This document shows positions 1-7,011 of a stretch of 9,035 bases of DNA, one piece after another; position 1 is the first letter of the stretch; every line of letters starts with the position of its first letter. The notes below the pieces were generated by a model. That model saw nothing but the letters and a program-made list of their open reading frames with translations, did not search any database and was not told where the DNA came from. The position numbers and the translations under genes are program-made. The stretch is taken from assembly GCA_902796895.1 (NCBI GenBank), contig CADBQV010000214.1, positions 1-9,035 on the forward strand, given 5' to 3'. The stretch is from an uncultured Erysipelotrichaceae bacterium. GTDB lineage: Bacteria; Bacillota_I; Bacilli_A; Acholeplasmatales; Anaeroplasmataceae.

Positions 1-617
1 CCAAGACCCATACCTGATGCAACACCTGAGACTATAGCGATTGCGTTTTTCATTGCACCACCAGTTTCAACACCTATTACATCATCTGATGTGTATACTC
101 TTAAATAAGTTTCATTAGAAAATAATTCTTGTACCTCTTTGGCTAAATTTTCATCTTCTGATGCTGCAACTAAAGATGTTACTTTTCTTAAAATAACTTC
201 TTCAGCATGGCTTGGTCCTGATAAGGCTACATAGCCTTTTAAATTAGATTTATCAATTTCTTCTTTTACTATTTCACTTACTCTTTTTGATGATTCAGGT
301 TCAATACCTTTTGAAACATTTACAAATAATTTCATAGATTTAATTAATGGGTTAATTTCATGTAATACCTGACGCATTACTTTAGTAGGTACACATAAAA
401 CTAATACATCTGAAAAATTTATGGCATCCATCAAATTATTTGTAGCTTTGATACTATGTGGTATTTCTAAATCAAAAAATGGATGTAGGTGTAATTCATT
501 TATTTTTTTAACAAAATCATTGTTTATATCTCTAATTAAAACATTATTACCATTATCTGCTAGAACCTGGGCAAGTGTAGTACCCCAAGCTCCACCACCA
601 ATAATAGATATATTCAT
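1..617 (-). CDS. gpsA: NAD(P)H-dependent glycerol-3-phosphate dehydrogenase, N-terminal part (cut by window edge)
   Basis: This cytoplasmic enzyme reduces dihydroxyacetone phosphate to sn-glycerol-3-phosphate, the backbone precursor of phospholipids. I translated 205 codons from the ATG at 617; the family is usually about 330-345 residues, so roughly the last third lies outside the window. The N-terminus reads MNISIIGGGAWGTTLAQVLA, the Rossmann dinucleotide-binding glycine motif of GpsA. Further in are VSKGIE and SGPSHAEEV, then the signature around GVETGGAMKNAIAI, whose Lys is the conserved catalytic-site residue. The start lies two bases after the der stop codon, and its Shine-Dalgarno sequence AGAGGG sits inside the last codons of der, so translation is probably coupled to der. 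Gene order der-gpsA is conserved in many Firmicutes. I see no frameshift or stop in the visible part. Confidence 0.96.
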   Translation of the reverse strand, partial: MNISIIGGGAWGTTLAQVLADNGNNVLIRDINNDFVKKINELHLHPFFDLEIPHSIKATNNLMDAINFSDVLVLCVPTKVMRQVLHEINPLIKSMKLFVNVSKGIEPESSKRVSEIVKEEIDKSNLKGYVALSGPSHAEEVILRKVTSLVAASEDENLAKEVQELFSNETYLRVYTSDDVIGVETGGAMKNAIAIVSGVASGMGL

Positions 618-619
618 AT

Positions 620-1924
620 TTAGTCCCTCTTTCTTAACTCAATTTTAATTGGAGTTGCAAAGAAGTCAAAATTCTTTCTTATTTGATTTTCTAAATATCT
701 ATAATAAGAAAAATGTAAGAATTTTGGATCATTTACAAATAATGTGAATGTTGGTGGTAATTCACCAACTTGTTGAGCATAATATATTTTTAATTTGCCG
801 CCATTAAAGTCACTGGCAGGAAACATAGCCTGTGCATCCATGATAACATCATTTAACACTGATGTTTTAATATGCTTATGATATGCCACGTATGCTTCAT
901 TAATAGCAGGAAATAATGTATGAACTCTCTTGTTTTCAAGTGCACTTAGAAAAACAATAGGAGCATAATCTAGGTATTTAAATTTTTGTCTGATATCATC
1001 TTCAAATTTTTTCATTGTAGATGAATCCTTATCAACTAAATCCCATTTATTAACAACTATAATACAAGGCTTACGATATTCTTCAATATACTGTCCTACA
1101 TGTAAGTCTTGTTCTATTATGCCTCTTGCACCGTCTATTACAAGTAAAACAACATCACTTCTACCGATTGCATCAACAGAACGAATTACAGAATATTTTT
1201 CAATATTCTCATAAATCTTTCCTTTTTTTCTTAAACCTGCAGTATCGATAACTACATATTCATTTCCATCATATTTAAATCTAGTATCAATTGTATCTCT
1301 TGTTGTACCTTCAATATCTGATACTATATCTCTATTTTCATTTAATAGGGCGTTAGTTAAAGATGATTTACCAACATTAGGTCTTCCGATAATAGAAAAA
1401 TGAATGGCATCATCATTAAACACTACATCTTTTTTAGGGAAATGTTTAATAATTTCATCAAGTAAATTACCAACACCTATACCATGACCTGATGAAACAG
1501 GAATTGGTTCACCAAAGCCAAGTGAATAAAATTCATAGATGTTTTCTTTGAATTTTTGATCATCAACTTTGTTTACTGCAAGTATTACAGGCTTGTTTGT
1601 TTTATATAATAATTTTGAAATATATGTATCGTCATTAGTTAAGCCATTACGACAATCAACTACGAAAACTATAACATCAGCTTCTTCCATTGCGATTTCA
1701 GCTTGTGCTTTAATTTCCGTTAAAAAGGGAGCATCACTAAGCTCAATGCCCCCTGTATCTATTAAGAAAAATTCTTTAGAAAGCCAGGCAGCTTTTGAAT
1801 ATATTCTATCACGTGTTACTCCTGGTTGATCATCAGTAATAGATAGTCTTAAACCAATAATACGATTGAAAAGTGTAGATTTACCAACATTAGGTCTACC
1901 TACAATCGCTACTTTTGGTAACAT
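620..1924 (-). CDS. der: Ribosome biogenesis GTPase Der (EngA), double GTPase
   Basis: Der is an essential GTPase needed for maturation of the 50S ribosomal subunit. At 434 residues it has the normal family length. It shows the diagnostic two tandem G domains. Domain 1 has the P loop GRPNVGKST (residues 9-17), DTGG (56-59) and NKVD (118-121). Domain 2 has GRPNVGKSS (180-188), DTAG (227-230) and NKWD (292-295). Residues from about 350 to the end form the KH-like C-terminal domain that contacts rRNA. The start has a good ribosome binding site, AGGTGG at 1932-1937, seven bases before the ATG. The gene follows the cmk-S1 fusion by 14 bases and precedes gpsA by two, so it is almost certainly in the same operon. 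The C-terminus ends ELRKRD, whose codons also form the gpsA ribosome binding site. Confidence 0.98.
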   Translation of the reverse strand: MLPKVAIVGRPNVGKSTLFNRIIGLRLSITDDQPGVTRDRIYSKAAWLSKEFFLIDTGGIELSDAPFLTEIKAQAEIAMEEADVIVFVVDCRNGLTNDDTYISKLLYKTNKPVILAVNKVDDQKFKENIYEFYSLGFGEPIPVSSGHGIGVGNLLDEIIKHFPKKDVVFNDDAIHFSIIGRPNVGKSSLTNALLNENRDIVSDIEGTTRDTIDTRFKYDGNEYVVIDTAGLRKKGKIYENIEKYSVIRSVDAIGRSDVVLLVIDGARGIIEQDLHVGQYIEEYRKPCIIVVNKWDLVDKDSSTMKKFEDDIRQKFKYLDYAPIVFLSALENKRVHTLFPAINEAYVAYHKHIKTSVLNDVIMDAQAMFPASDFNGGKLKIYYAQQVGELPPTFTLFVNDPKFLHFSYYRYLENQIRKNFDFFATPIKIELRKRD

Positions 1925-1938
1925 AATTACACCACCTA

Positions 1939-3312
1939 TTATTTTTTAAGTACTTCTTCAAATTGTTCGCCAATAGATGTTGAAACTTCTTCATTCTTTA
2001 AATATTTTTGGAATAATTCTTTTTCTTTTTCATCTTCAGCTTTTTTAATTGATAATTTTAATTTCCATTCTTTTTTATTAATATCTATAACTACAGCTTG
2101 TGCTTCATCATCTTTAGCATAATAATCAGCTAATTTTTTACCAAATTCTACCATAGTTTCAGATAAAGGTATAAATCCTTCAACACCATAAGCTAAAACT
2201 TTTAAGCCGTTTTTACCAACCTCTAAAACTTTAACATTAGTAGTGTCACCAATTTTAGCATCTACCTTATCCCAGGGATTATCCATTAATGCTTTTCTTG
2301 ATAATGATATTTTTTGTCCTTCATCATCAAATTTAATGATTGCAGCTTCAATTTCATCACCAATAACTACGCAGTTATTATAATTATCATTAGGATTATG
2401 AGAATATTCATTAGAATGTAATAATCCTTTTAAATTAGGAGCTAATTCAATAAGTAAGCCAAATGGTAATTTATTTGTTAATTTACCTTTAACAACATCA
2501 CCAATTTTATGTTCTTTTTTATATAAGTCATAAGATGTTTCAATTAAAGCTTTTCTTGATAATTGAAGCTTACCATTTTCTTTTCCTAAAACTTCAACTT
2601 TAATATTATCTCCTGCTTTAAGTACAGTTGTAATATCTACAAATTCATGAGCTACATCACGAGCTTTAATAACACCAATAACATCACCGATTTTTACAAA
2701 TGCAGCATATTTTTCTACTTTTGTAATTACACCATCTAATTTATCGCCAACACTAATTCCTTCTAATTGCTTATCTCTTTTTTCAATATATAATTCATGT
2801 TCATAAGCTTTAGCTGAAACTACTGCTTTATTTCTCTTTTCATCTAATTCAATGATTTTTACAAAAACATTAGTTTTTAATTTAGTATCATTTAATGCTT
2901 GGCTCTTTGGCATGAAAAGTTGAATACCTTTATAGCTTAAATTATAGCCACCTTTAATTTCTTTTGTAATATATGCTTCAAATGCTTCATCATTTTCTTT
3001 AAATTTTACAAGCTCATTAAAGTTTTCATTCTTTATTTCATTTTGACGTGATAATAAAATTTGGCTTTCTTTAACTGATGTAACTTGACATACAATTTCA
3101 TCACCAATATTTACTAAGCCTTTAAATGATGTTATAGATTTATCATTAGTAAAGTGATCTAAATGCATTGTACCTTCAGTAAATGATTTAATATCAAGTA
3201 GGATTGTTTTATCATCACTAATTGATACTACAGTACCTGTAACCTTATCTCCTGGCTTATATTTTTTTGAATATTCAGCCCAGTCTTCCATTCTTACTTC
3301 TTTATCACTCAT
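1939..3312 (-). CDS. rpsA: Predicted internal translation product: free S1-type protein (457 residues)
   Basis: This is an alternative product nested in frame within the cmk-S1 fusion, starting at the ATG that encodes Met219 ([18 protein letters not shown]). The ATG is preceded by AAGAGGGA with a five-base gap after the GGG, as strong as the site in front of gpsA. A start here gives an S1-type protein with a normal-looking N-terminus and about five OB-fold repeats for binding mRNA or structured RNA. B. subtilis YpfD, as I recall, has four such repeats and about 380 residues. Whether the free form is actually made, alone or with the fusion, cannot be read from sequence. An S1-type protein is expected to be needed at higher levels than CMP kinase, which is one reason to expect internal initiation. 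Confidence 0.5.
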   Translation of the reverse strand: MSDKEVRMEDWAEYSKKYKPGDKVTGTVVSISDDKTILLDIKSFTEGTMHLDHFTNDKSITSFKGLVNIGDEIVCQVTSVKESQILLSRQNEIKNENFNELVKFKENDEAFEAYITKEIKGGYNLSYKGIQLFMPKSQALNDTKLKTNVFVKIIELDEKRNKAVVSAKAYEHELYIEKRDKQLEGISVGDKLDGVITKVEKYAAFVKIGDVIGVIKARDVAHEFVDITTVLKAGDNIKVEVLGKENGKLQLSRKALIETSYDLYKKEHKIGDVVKGKLTNKLPFGLLIELAPNLKGLLHSNEYSHNPNDNYNNCVVIGDEIEAAIIKFDDEGQKISLSRKALMDNPWDKVDAKIGDTTNVKVLEVGKNGLKVLAYGVEGFIPLSETMVEFGKKLADYYAKDDEAQAVVIDINKKEWKLKLSIKKAEDEKEKELFQKYLKNEEVSTSIGEQFEEVLKK

Positions 3313-3966
3313 ATTATCCCTCTTTTCTATAAGATCAATAATCTTATTTACTACCTCATCAATTGTTAAATTTGAAGTATCTAGCATAATTGCATCACTT
3401 GCTTTTTTAAGTGGTGCAATTTCTCTATGTGAATCTTTATAATCTCTAACCTTTATTTCATTTAAAATAGTATTGTAGTCTGATTCAATACCCTTTTGTT
3501 CATTTTCGATACATCTTCTTTTAGCTCTAACCTTAGCATCTGCAGTTAAAAAGATTTTTAAATTAGCATCAGGTAAAACAACAGTACCGATATCACGGCC
3601 ATCCATTATGATTTTACCTAATTTTGCTGATTCTCTTTGAAATATAAGCATTTTATCTCTTACTTTTTTAATTGATGCGACAGTACTTGTATTATTTGTT
3701 ACATCTTCTTTTCTAATATCTTCAGATACATCTTTATCATTTAAATATGTTTTTCCATCTTTATATATAATATTTATTTCATTTAAAAAATCATATTCAT
3801 TTTCATTATTAATATCTATTTTTCTTTTTAGAGCCTCAAGTGTAATAGCTCTATACATCGCGCCTGTATCGATATGTGTAAATCCTAATTTTTCAGAAAT
3901 AATTGAAGAAATAGATGATTTACCAGAACCAGCAGGTCCATCGATAGCAACCTTAAAATTATCCAT
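1939..3966 (-). CDS. cmk-rpsA: Fusion of cytidylate (CMP) kinase and an S1-type RNA-binding protein
   Basis: One 675-residue frame carries two proteins that are normally separate. Residues 1-218 are a complete CMP/dCMP kinase, which phosphorylates CMP with ATP. It has P loop GPAGSGKS (10-17), [10 protein letters not shown] (31-40), MDGRDIGT (121-128) and [10 protein letters not shown] (173-182), and it ends where free Cmk proteins end. Residues 219-675 resemble the YpfD/ribosomal protein S1 family of Firmicutes. I see about five S1-like OB domains, near 237-308, 326-388, 405-473, 487-560 and 572-641. The first two and the last are more divergent. The C-terminal tail ([15 protein letters not shown]) resembles what I recall of the YpfD tail. 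No linker separates the halves: residue 219 is a Met preceded by its own Shine-Dalgarno sequence, so free S1 may also be made. The kinase start has AAGAGG at 3977-3982, ten bases upstream. Neighbour genes cmk, S1, der and gpsA form a conserved group. A one-base indel in the assembly is a possible artefact. Confidence 0.93.
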   Translation of the reverse strand: MDNFKVAIDGPAGSGKSSISSIISEKLGFTHIDTGAMYRAITLEALKRKIDINNENEYDFLNEINIIYKDGKTYLNDKDVSEDIRKEDVTNNTSTVASIKKVRDKMLIFQRESAKLGKIIMDGRDIGTVVLPDANLKIFLTADAKVRAKRRCIENEQKGIESDYNTILNEIKVRDYKDSHREIAPLKKASDAIMLDTSNLTIDEVVNKIIDLIEKRDNMSDKEVRMEDWAEYSKKYKPGDKVTGTVVSISDDKTILLDIKSFTEGTMHLDHFTNDKSITSFKGLVNIGDEIVCQVTSVKESQILLSRQNEIKNENFNELVKFKENDEAFEAYITKEIKGGYNLSYKGIQLFMPKSQALNDTKLKTNVFVKIIELDEKRNKAVVSAKAYEHELYIEKRDKQLEGISVGDKLDGVITKVEKYAAFVKIGDVIGVIKARDVAHEFVDITTVLKAGDNIKVEVLGKENGKLQLSRKALIETSYDLYKKEHKIGDVVKGKLTNKLPFGLLIELAPNLKGLLHSNEYSHNPNDNYNNCVVIGDEIEAAIIKFDDEGQKISLSRKALMDNPWDKVDAKIGDTTNVKVLEVGKNGLKVLAYGVEGFIPLSETMVEFGKKLADYYAKDDEAQAVVIDINKKEWKLKLSIKKAEDEKEKELFQKYLKNEEVSTSIGEQFEEVLKK
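3318..3323 (-). promoter_or_regulatory. Internal Shine-Dalgarno sequence inside the cmk-S1 fusion
   Basis: The minus strand reads AAAAGAGGGATAATATG here. AGAGGG lies five bases before the ATG of Met219. The same bases encode the end of the kinase (Glu-Lys-Arg-Asp-Asn). The sequence is nearly the same as the der-gpsA junction, where AAGAGGGAC is followed by a stop and then the gpsA ATG. This is the main evidence that the S1 part can be translated separately. Confidence 0.6.
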
Positions 3967-3988
3967 AAAATATAAACCTCTTAATGTT

Positions 3989-3997
3989 ATTTTAGCA
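3989..3997 (-). promoter_or_regulatory. Possible extended -10 promoter element for the cmk-S1/der/gpsA genes
   Basis: In the 79-base gap between rluB and cmk the minus strand contains TGCTAAAAT, an extended -10 element (TG, one base, TAAAAT). I see no good -35 hexamer 17-18 bases upstream. Transcription from it would begin near 3982, leaving a leader of only about 16 bases with the Shine-Dalgarno sequence at its very 5' end. The gap is almost entirely A and T and holds no terminator hairpin, so read-through from rluB is also likely. Chance matches are common in such AT-rich DNA. Confidence 0.3.
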
Positions 3998-4045
3998 TAT
4001 TTTTTAAAAATAATATATTTATTTTTATATTAAATATATCATTAA

Positions 4046-4774
4046 TTATAAACTATATAATTTTTTTACCTCATGAGGCTTTAAGCTTCTGTATTCTCCA
4101 ACTCTTAAGCCCTCTAAGGTAATTCCTGCAAAAGATAATCTTTTTAATTTTTTTACAGGATAGCCAATTGTTTCACACATTTTTCTAACCTGTCTATTTC
4201 TTCCCTCAGTAATTGTTAATTTAATTAATGATGAATTATTTTTATTATCGATATCTAAAACCTCAACCTTACTACGCTTAGTTTTAATACCATCGATTTC
4301 TACACCCTTCATTAATTCTATAACCTTATCTTGAGTGATTATACCATCTATTCTTACTTGATAGATTTTTTCAACTTCCTTTTGGCTTCTAGTTAATTTA
4401 TATGAAAGTGTACCATCATTAGTTAATAAAAGAACTCCTGATGTATCATAATCAAGTCTACCAATTGGAAATATTCTTTGTTGTTTTTCATTTTTATCTA
4501 TTAAATCCATTACTGTTCTTCTATTTAAATCATCAGTTACAGTTGTAATATATCCTGTTGGCTTATATAAGACATAATATTTATATTCTTCCTTGCTGAT
4601 TTCTTTTCCATCAACTAAGATAATATCATTTTTACTAACCTTATAGCCCATTTCAGTAATTATATTACCATTTACCACTACACGACCATCTTTAATATAT
4701 TCTTCACATTTTCTTCTTGATGCAACACCACATGAAGCCATATATTTTTGTAATCTTTCTCTATTATCATCCAC
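4046..4774 (-). CDS. rluB: RluB-type 23S rRNA pseudouridine synthase (RsuA/RluB family)
   Basis: This cytoplasmic enzyme isomerises a specific uridine of 23S rRNA to pseudouridine, at position 2605 by E. coli numbering in the RluB subgroup. From the start chosen it has 242 residues, typical for the family. Residues 5-60 form the S4 RNA-binding domain (ERLQKYMASCGVASRRKCEE). The catalytic domain begins at YYVLYKPTGYITT and contains GRLDYDTSGVLLLTNDG with catalytic Asp108. The RsuA/RluB signature EGRNRQVRKMCETIGYPV follows. I chose the GTG at 4774 because AGGTGG (4783-4788) lies eight bases upstream. In-frame GTG codons at 4783 and 4786 would overlap that site and add three or four residues. 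Its own promoter appears just upstream. rluB sits near the cmk-der region in several Firmicutes. RsuA (16S) specificity cannot be excluded from sequence alone. Confidence 0.93.
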   Translation of the reverse strand: MDDNRERLQKYMASCGVASRRKCEEYIKDGRVVVNGNIITEMGYKVSKNDIILVDGKEISKEEYKYYVLYKPTGYITTVTDDLNRRTVMDLIDKNEKQQRIFPIGRLDYDTSGVLLLTNDGTLSYKLTRSQKEVEKIYQVRIDGIITQDKVIELMKGVEIDGIKTKRSKVEVLDIDNKNNSSLIKLTITEGRNRQVRKMCETIGYPVKKLKRLSFAGITLEGLRVGEYRSLKPHEVKKLYSL

Positions 4775-4808
4775 GACAATCACCACCTAAAATGTATAAA
4801 CTAAAGTA

Positions 4809-4817
4809 ATTATACCA
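4809..4817 (-). promoter_or_regulatory. Extended -10 promoter element upstream of rluB
   Basis: The minus strand reads TGGTATAAT, a perfect extended -10 element (TG, one base, consensus TATAAT), with -10 hexamer at 4809-4814. It lies about 35 bases upstream of the rluB GTG. Transcription would start near 4802, giving a leader of about 28 bases that includes the ribosome binding site. The -35 region at the right distance is only T-rich, which is tolerated when an extended -10 is present. This promoter probably also feeds the cmk-S1, der and gpsA genes downstream. Confidence 0.6.
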
Positions 4818-4852
4818 TATAAAAAAATAATAATAAAACTTTTTTTAATTTA

Positions 4853-4882
4853 TTAGCATTTTTTTATTATATATGATATAAT
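4853..4882 (+). promoter_or_regulatory. Promoter of the M18 aminopeptidase gene
   Basis: The plus strand has TTAGCA at 4853-4858 (four of six matches to TTGACA), an 18-base spacer, and TGATATAAT at 4874-4882, a perfect extended -10 element. Transcription would start near 4889. The ribosome binding site TGGAGGT (4893-4899) follows, then the ATG at 4906, so the leader is about 17 bases. It lies back to back with the rluB promoter. Confidence 0.65.
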
Positions 4883-4905
4883 AACATATCGCTGGAGGTA
4901 TTAAT

Positions 4906-6285
4906 ATGTATAAGAAAAACGCATGGGAAAAATATAGTGATGAAAAAGCATTTAATGAATTAAATTCTTTTAATAAAAATTATATGGAATTCATTTCAAA
5001 TGCTAAAACAGAAAGAGAATGTGTTATTGAAGCTATTAAAATAGCAAAAAAGGCAGGCTATAAGGATATTAAGGAAGTAAGTTCAATTAAGCCTGGTGAT
5101 AAATTATATGCTACAAATATGGGTAAAAATATTTGTGTATTTAAAATTGGAAAAGATAAATTAGAAAATGGTTTAAACATCCTTGGTGCTCATATCGATT
5201 CACCAAGAATTGATGTTAAGCAAAACCCACTATATGAAAGAGGCGGCTTTGCATACCTTGATACACATTATTATGGTGGAATTGTTAAATATCAATGGGC
5301 AACTATTAAACTTGCACTTCACGGTGTTGTAGTTAAAGAAAATGGAGATGTAATTAATGTATGTATTGGTGAGGATGAAAATGATCCAGTATTTGTAATT
5401 ACTGATTTACTTCCACACTTAGCTCAAGACAAGATGCAAAAATCTGCAGCTAAGGCAATTGAAGGTGAAGACTTAGATTTAACAATTGGTTCAATTCCAT
5501 TTAAGAAAGATAAAGATTCTTCTTCTGTTAAAGAAAATATTAAAAAGATTTTAAAAGAAAAATATAATATCGATGAAGAAGATTTCGTATCTGCTGAACT
5601 TGAAATAGTACCTGAAGGAAAGGCACGTGAGCTTGGCTTAGATAGATCAATGGTATTAGGATATGGTCATGATGATAGAGTATGTGCATATACTTCTTTA
5701 ATGGCTGTAATTGATTCAAAGGATTTAGATAGAACTTCTGTTGCATATCTAGTTGACAAAGAAGAAATCGGTTCTGTTGGTGCAACAGGTGCTCATTCTG
5801 AATGGTTCTTAAATTTAGTTAGAGAATTAATGTATTTAGAAAATAAAGAAAATTCTGAATTAAATGTAAGAAGATGCATCACAAATTCATTTATGCTATC
5901 AAGCGATGTATCTGCAGGATATGACCCACTATATGCTTCTGTATTTGAAGATAAAAACGCATCATACCTTGGTGAGGGCTTAACATTTAATAAATATACA
6001 GGCGCTCGTGGTAAATCAGGATGCAATGACTGTATGCCTGAATATATGGCTAAAGTTAGAGCTATAATGAATAACAATAACATTTATTATCAAACTGCTG
6101 AACTAGGAAAAGTAGATATCGGTGGTGGCGGCACTATCGCATACATCATGGGTAATATGGGTATGAATGTAGTTGATGCTGGCGTTCCTGTAATGTCAAT
6201 GCACGCACCATATGAAGCAGTATCTAAAGTAGATGTTTATGAAGCATATTTAGGATATATGGCATTCATAAAAGATATTAAATAA
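4906..6285 (+). CDS. M18-family metalloaminopeptidase (aspartyl aminopeptidase / aminopeptidase I type)
   Basis: This is a di-metal, usually zinc, cytoplasmic peptidase that removes N-terminal residues from peptides. Family members often prefer Asp/Glu or broad substrates and assemble as dodecamers. At 459 residues it has the usual length. The M18 ligand set is visible: His96 in GAHIDSPR, the Asp pair 256-257 in GYGHDDR, Glu286-Glu287 in DKEEIGS (catalytic base plus ligand), Asp334 in SSDVSAGYDP, and His433 in MHAPYEAVSK. The insertion at about 110-230 corresponds to the dimerisation domain that splits the catalytic domain. The ribosome binding site GGAGG lies seven bases before the ATG, and there is no signal peptide. 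It is transcribed alone, with its own promoter and terminator, and ends in tandem TAA TAA stops. Substrate preference cannot be told from sequence. Confidence 0.95.
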   Translation: MYKKNAWEKYSDEKAFNELNSFNKNYMEFISNAKTERECVIEAIKIAKKAGYKDIKEVSSIKPGDKLYATNMGKNICVFKIGKDKLENGLNILGAHIDSPRIDVKQNPLYERGGFAYLDTHYYGGIVKYQWATIKLALHGVVVKENGDVINVCIGEDENDPVFVITDLLPHLAQDKMQKSAAKAIEGEDLDLTIGSIPFKKDKDSSSVKENIKKILKEKYNIDEEDFVSAELEIVPEGKARELGLDRSMVLGYGHDDRVCAYTSLMAVIDSKDLDRTSVAYLVDKEEIGSVGATGAHSEWFLNLVRELMYLENKENSELNVRRCITNSFMLSSDVSAGYDPLYASVFEDKNASYLGEGLTFNKYTGARGKSGCNDCMPEYMAKVRAIMNNNNIYYQTAELGKVDIGGGGTIAYIMGNMGMNVVDAGVPVMSMHAPYEAVSKVDVYEAYLGYMAFIKDIK

Positions 6286-6293
6286 TAAGACAC

Positions 6294-6330
6294 AAAAAAA
6301 TGAAATCGGATAATCTGATTTCATTTTTTT
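6294..6330. terminator. Symmetrical bidirectional intrinsic terminator between convergent genes
   Basis: Seven A residues, a hairpin and seven T residues lie exactly symmetrically around 6312. The stem pairs TGAAATCGGA with the complementary TCTGATTTCA, including one G-T wobble, and closes on a three-base TAA loop. With the flanking A/T runs the stem reaches 17 pairs. On either strand the transcript has a stem followed by a U run, so it can end both the plus-strand aminopeptidase transcript and the minus-strand operon. It starts eight bases after the aminopeptidase stop and ends two bases before the LRR gene stop. Confidence 0.9.
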
Positions 6331-6332
6331 AA

Positions 6333-7010
6333 TTATAAGTAATTAATTTCAATATCTTTATAAATATCTTTAAGTGTATCTAAATATTTTTTAACATTTA
6401 AATATTTAGAATAACAATTTATTTTCTTTAAATAAGGCATATCTATAAAGGCATCAGTATATATGTTTTCAACACTTTGTGGTATATTCAATTCTTCTAT
6501 TTTAGTTTTTGAAAATGCATAAGATGATATATTTTTTATTCCATCTTTAAGTTCTATATTTTTTAAATTATCACAACCATAAAATGCTGATGCGCCAATA
6601 TTTTTAGCACTTATTTTTATATTATCTAGCTTTTTACAATAGCTAAACGCACTAGTTTCAATTTCTAATATATTATCTAGATTAATAATTTCTAAATTAT
6701 CGCATTCACTAAATGCTAATTTAGAAATTTTTATTTTAGATGAATCCTTAAATTTTATTTTAACTAAATTAGTTTTATGATAAAAAGATCTAACTCCAAT
6801 AGATACGACGTTGTATCCATCTACTTTATCTTCTATTTCATATTCATTTGAATTACCATATACATTTGTAACTTCCATACCATTTATTGTATCATTAAAT
6901 TCATATTTAATTCTTGGAATATTAAAGAATAATATTAAAAAAGTAATTAAAGATATAATTACTATAAATAAAGGTATTAATATTTTTAAATTCTTTTTTA
7001 AAAATTCCAT
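6333..7010 (-). CDS. Membrane-anchored BspA-like leucine-rich-repeat protein, function unknown
   Basis: This is a 225-residue protein. Residues 1-9 are basic (MEFLKKNLK), and residues 10-30 are a strongly hydrophobic helix, most likely an uncleaved membrane anchor with the rest outside the cell. From about residue 66 to 198 there are five or six imperfect repeats of the BspA/LRR_5 type. These have the pattern Ile-x-x-x-AF-x-x-C-x-x-Leu-x-x-Ile: LAFSECDNLEIINL (98-111), SAFSYCKKLDNIKI (120-133), SAFYGCDNLKNIEL (141-154), YAFSKTKIEELNI (164-176), DAFIDMPYLKKINC (186-199). Such repeats usually serve binding to surfaces, proteins or host factors; no partner can be named here. The ATG is one base after the stop of the pseudouridine synthase gene. 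GAAGGA inside that gene's last codons serves as ribosome binding site, so translation is probably coupled. It is the last gene of the operon, before the terminator. Confidence 0.85.
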   Translation of the reverse strand: MEFLKKNLKILIPLFIVIISLITFLILFFNIPRIKYEFNDTINGMEVTNVYGNSNEYEIEDKVDGYNVVSIGVRSFYHKTNLVKIKFKDSSKIKISKLAFSECDNLEIINLDNILEIETSAFSYCKKLDNIKISAKNIGASAFYGCDNLKNIELKDGIKNISSYAFSKTKIEELNIPQSVENIYTDAFIDMPYLKKINCYSKYLNVKKYLDTLKDIYKDIEINYL

Positions 7011-7011
7011 A

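Noticed and set aside
421..648. Plus-strand open frame of 75 codons
   Set aside because: It lies opposite gpsA, which has strong family motifs on the minus strand; there is no ribosome binding site and no recognisable domain.
1569..1829. Plus-strand open frame of 86 codons
   Set aside because: It is antisense to the first G domain of der and has no family features.
3967..4045. Very AT-rich gap considered as a replication origin or attachment site
   Set aside because: Only 79 bases long, with no DnaA boxes, iterons or repeated ends; it looks like ordinary intergenic DNA with a possible weak promoter.
4045..4050. Consensus TATAAT on the minus strand over the rluB stop codon, as an alternative cmk promoter
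   Set aside because: No -35 element at a fitting distance (TGAGGT at best) and no extended -10; such hexamers arise easily in this nearly pure A/T stretch.
4069..4078. Perfect palindrome CCTCATGAGG near the end of rluB
   Set aside because: It lies inside conserved rluB coding sequence, has no loop, and is not followed by a suitable U run at the right distance; a ten-base palindrome is unremarkable here.
4774..4786. Upstream GTG codons (4783 and 4786) as rluB starts
   Set aside because: They overlap the Shine-Dalgarno sequence AGGTGG itself; the GTG at 4774 has the right spacing and the expected family N-terminus.
5540..6083. Two minus-strand open frames (5540-5785 and 5793-6083)
   Set aside because: Both are antisense to the M18 aminopeptidase, whose conserved motifs run through the region on the plus strand.
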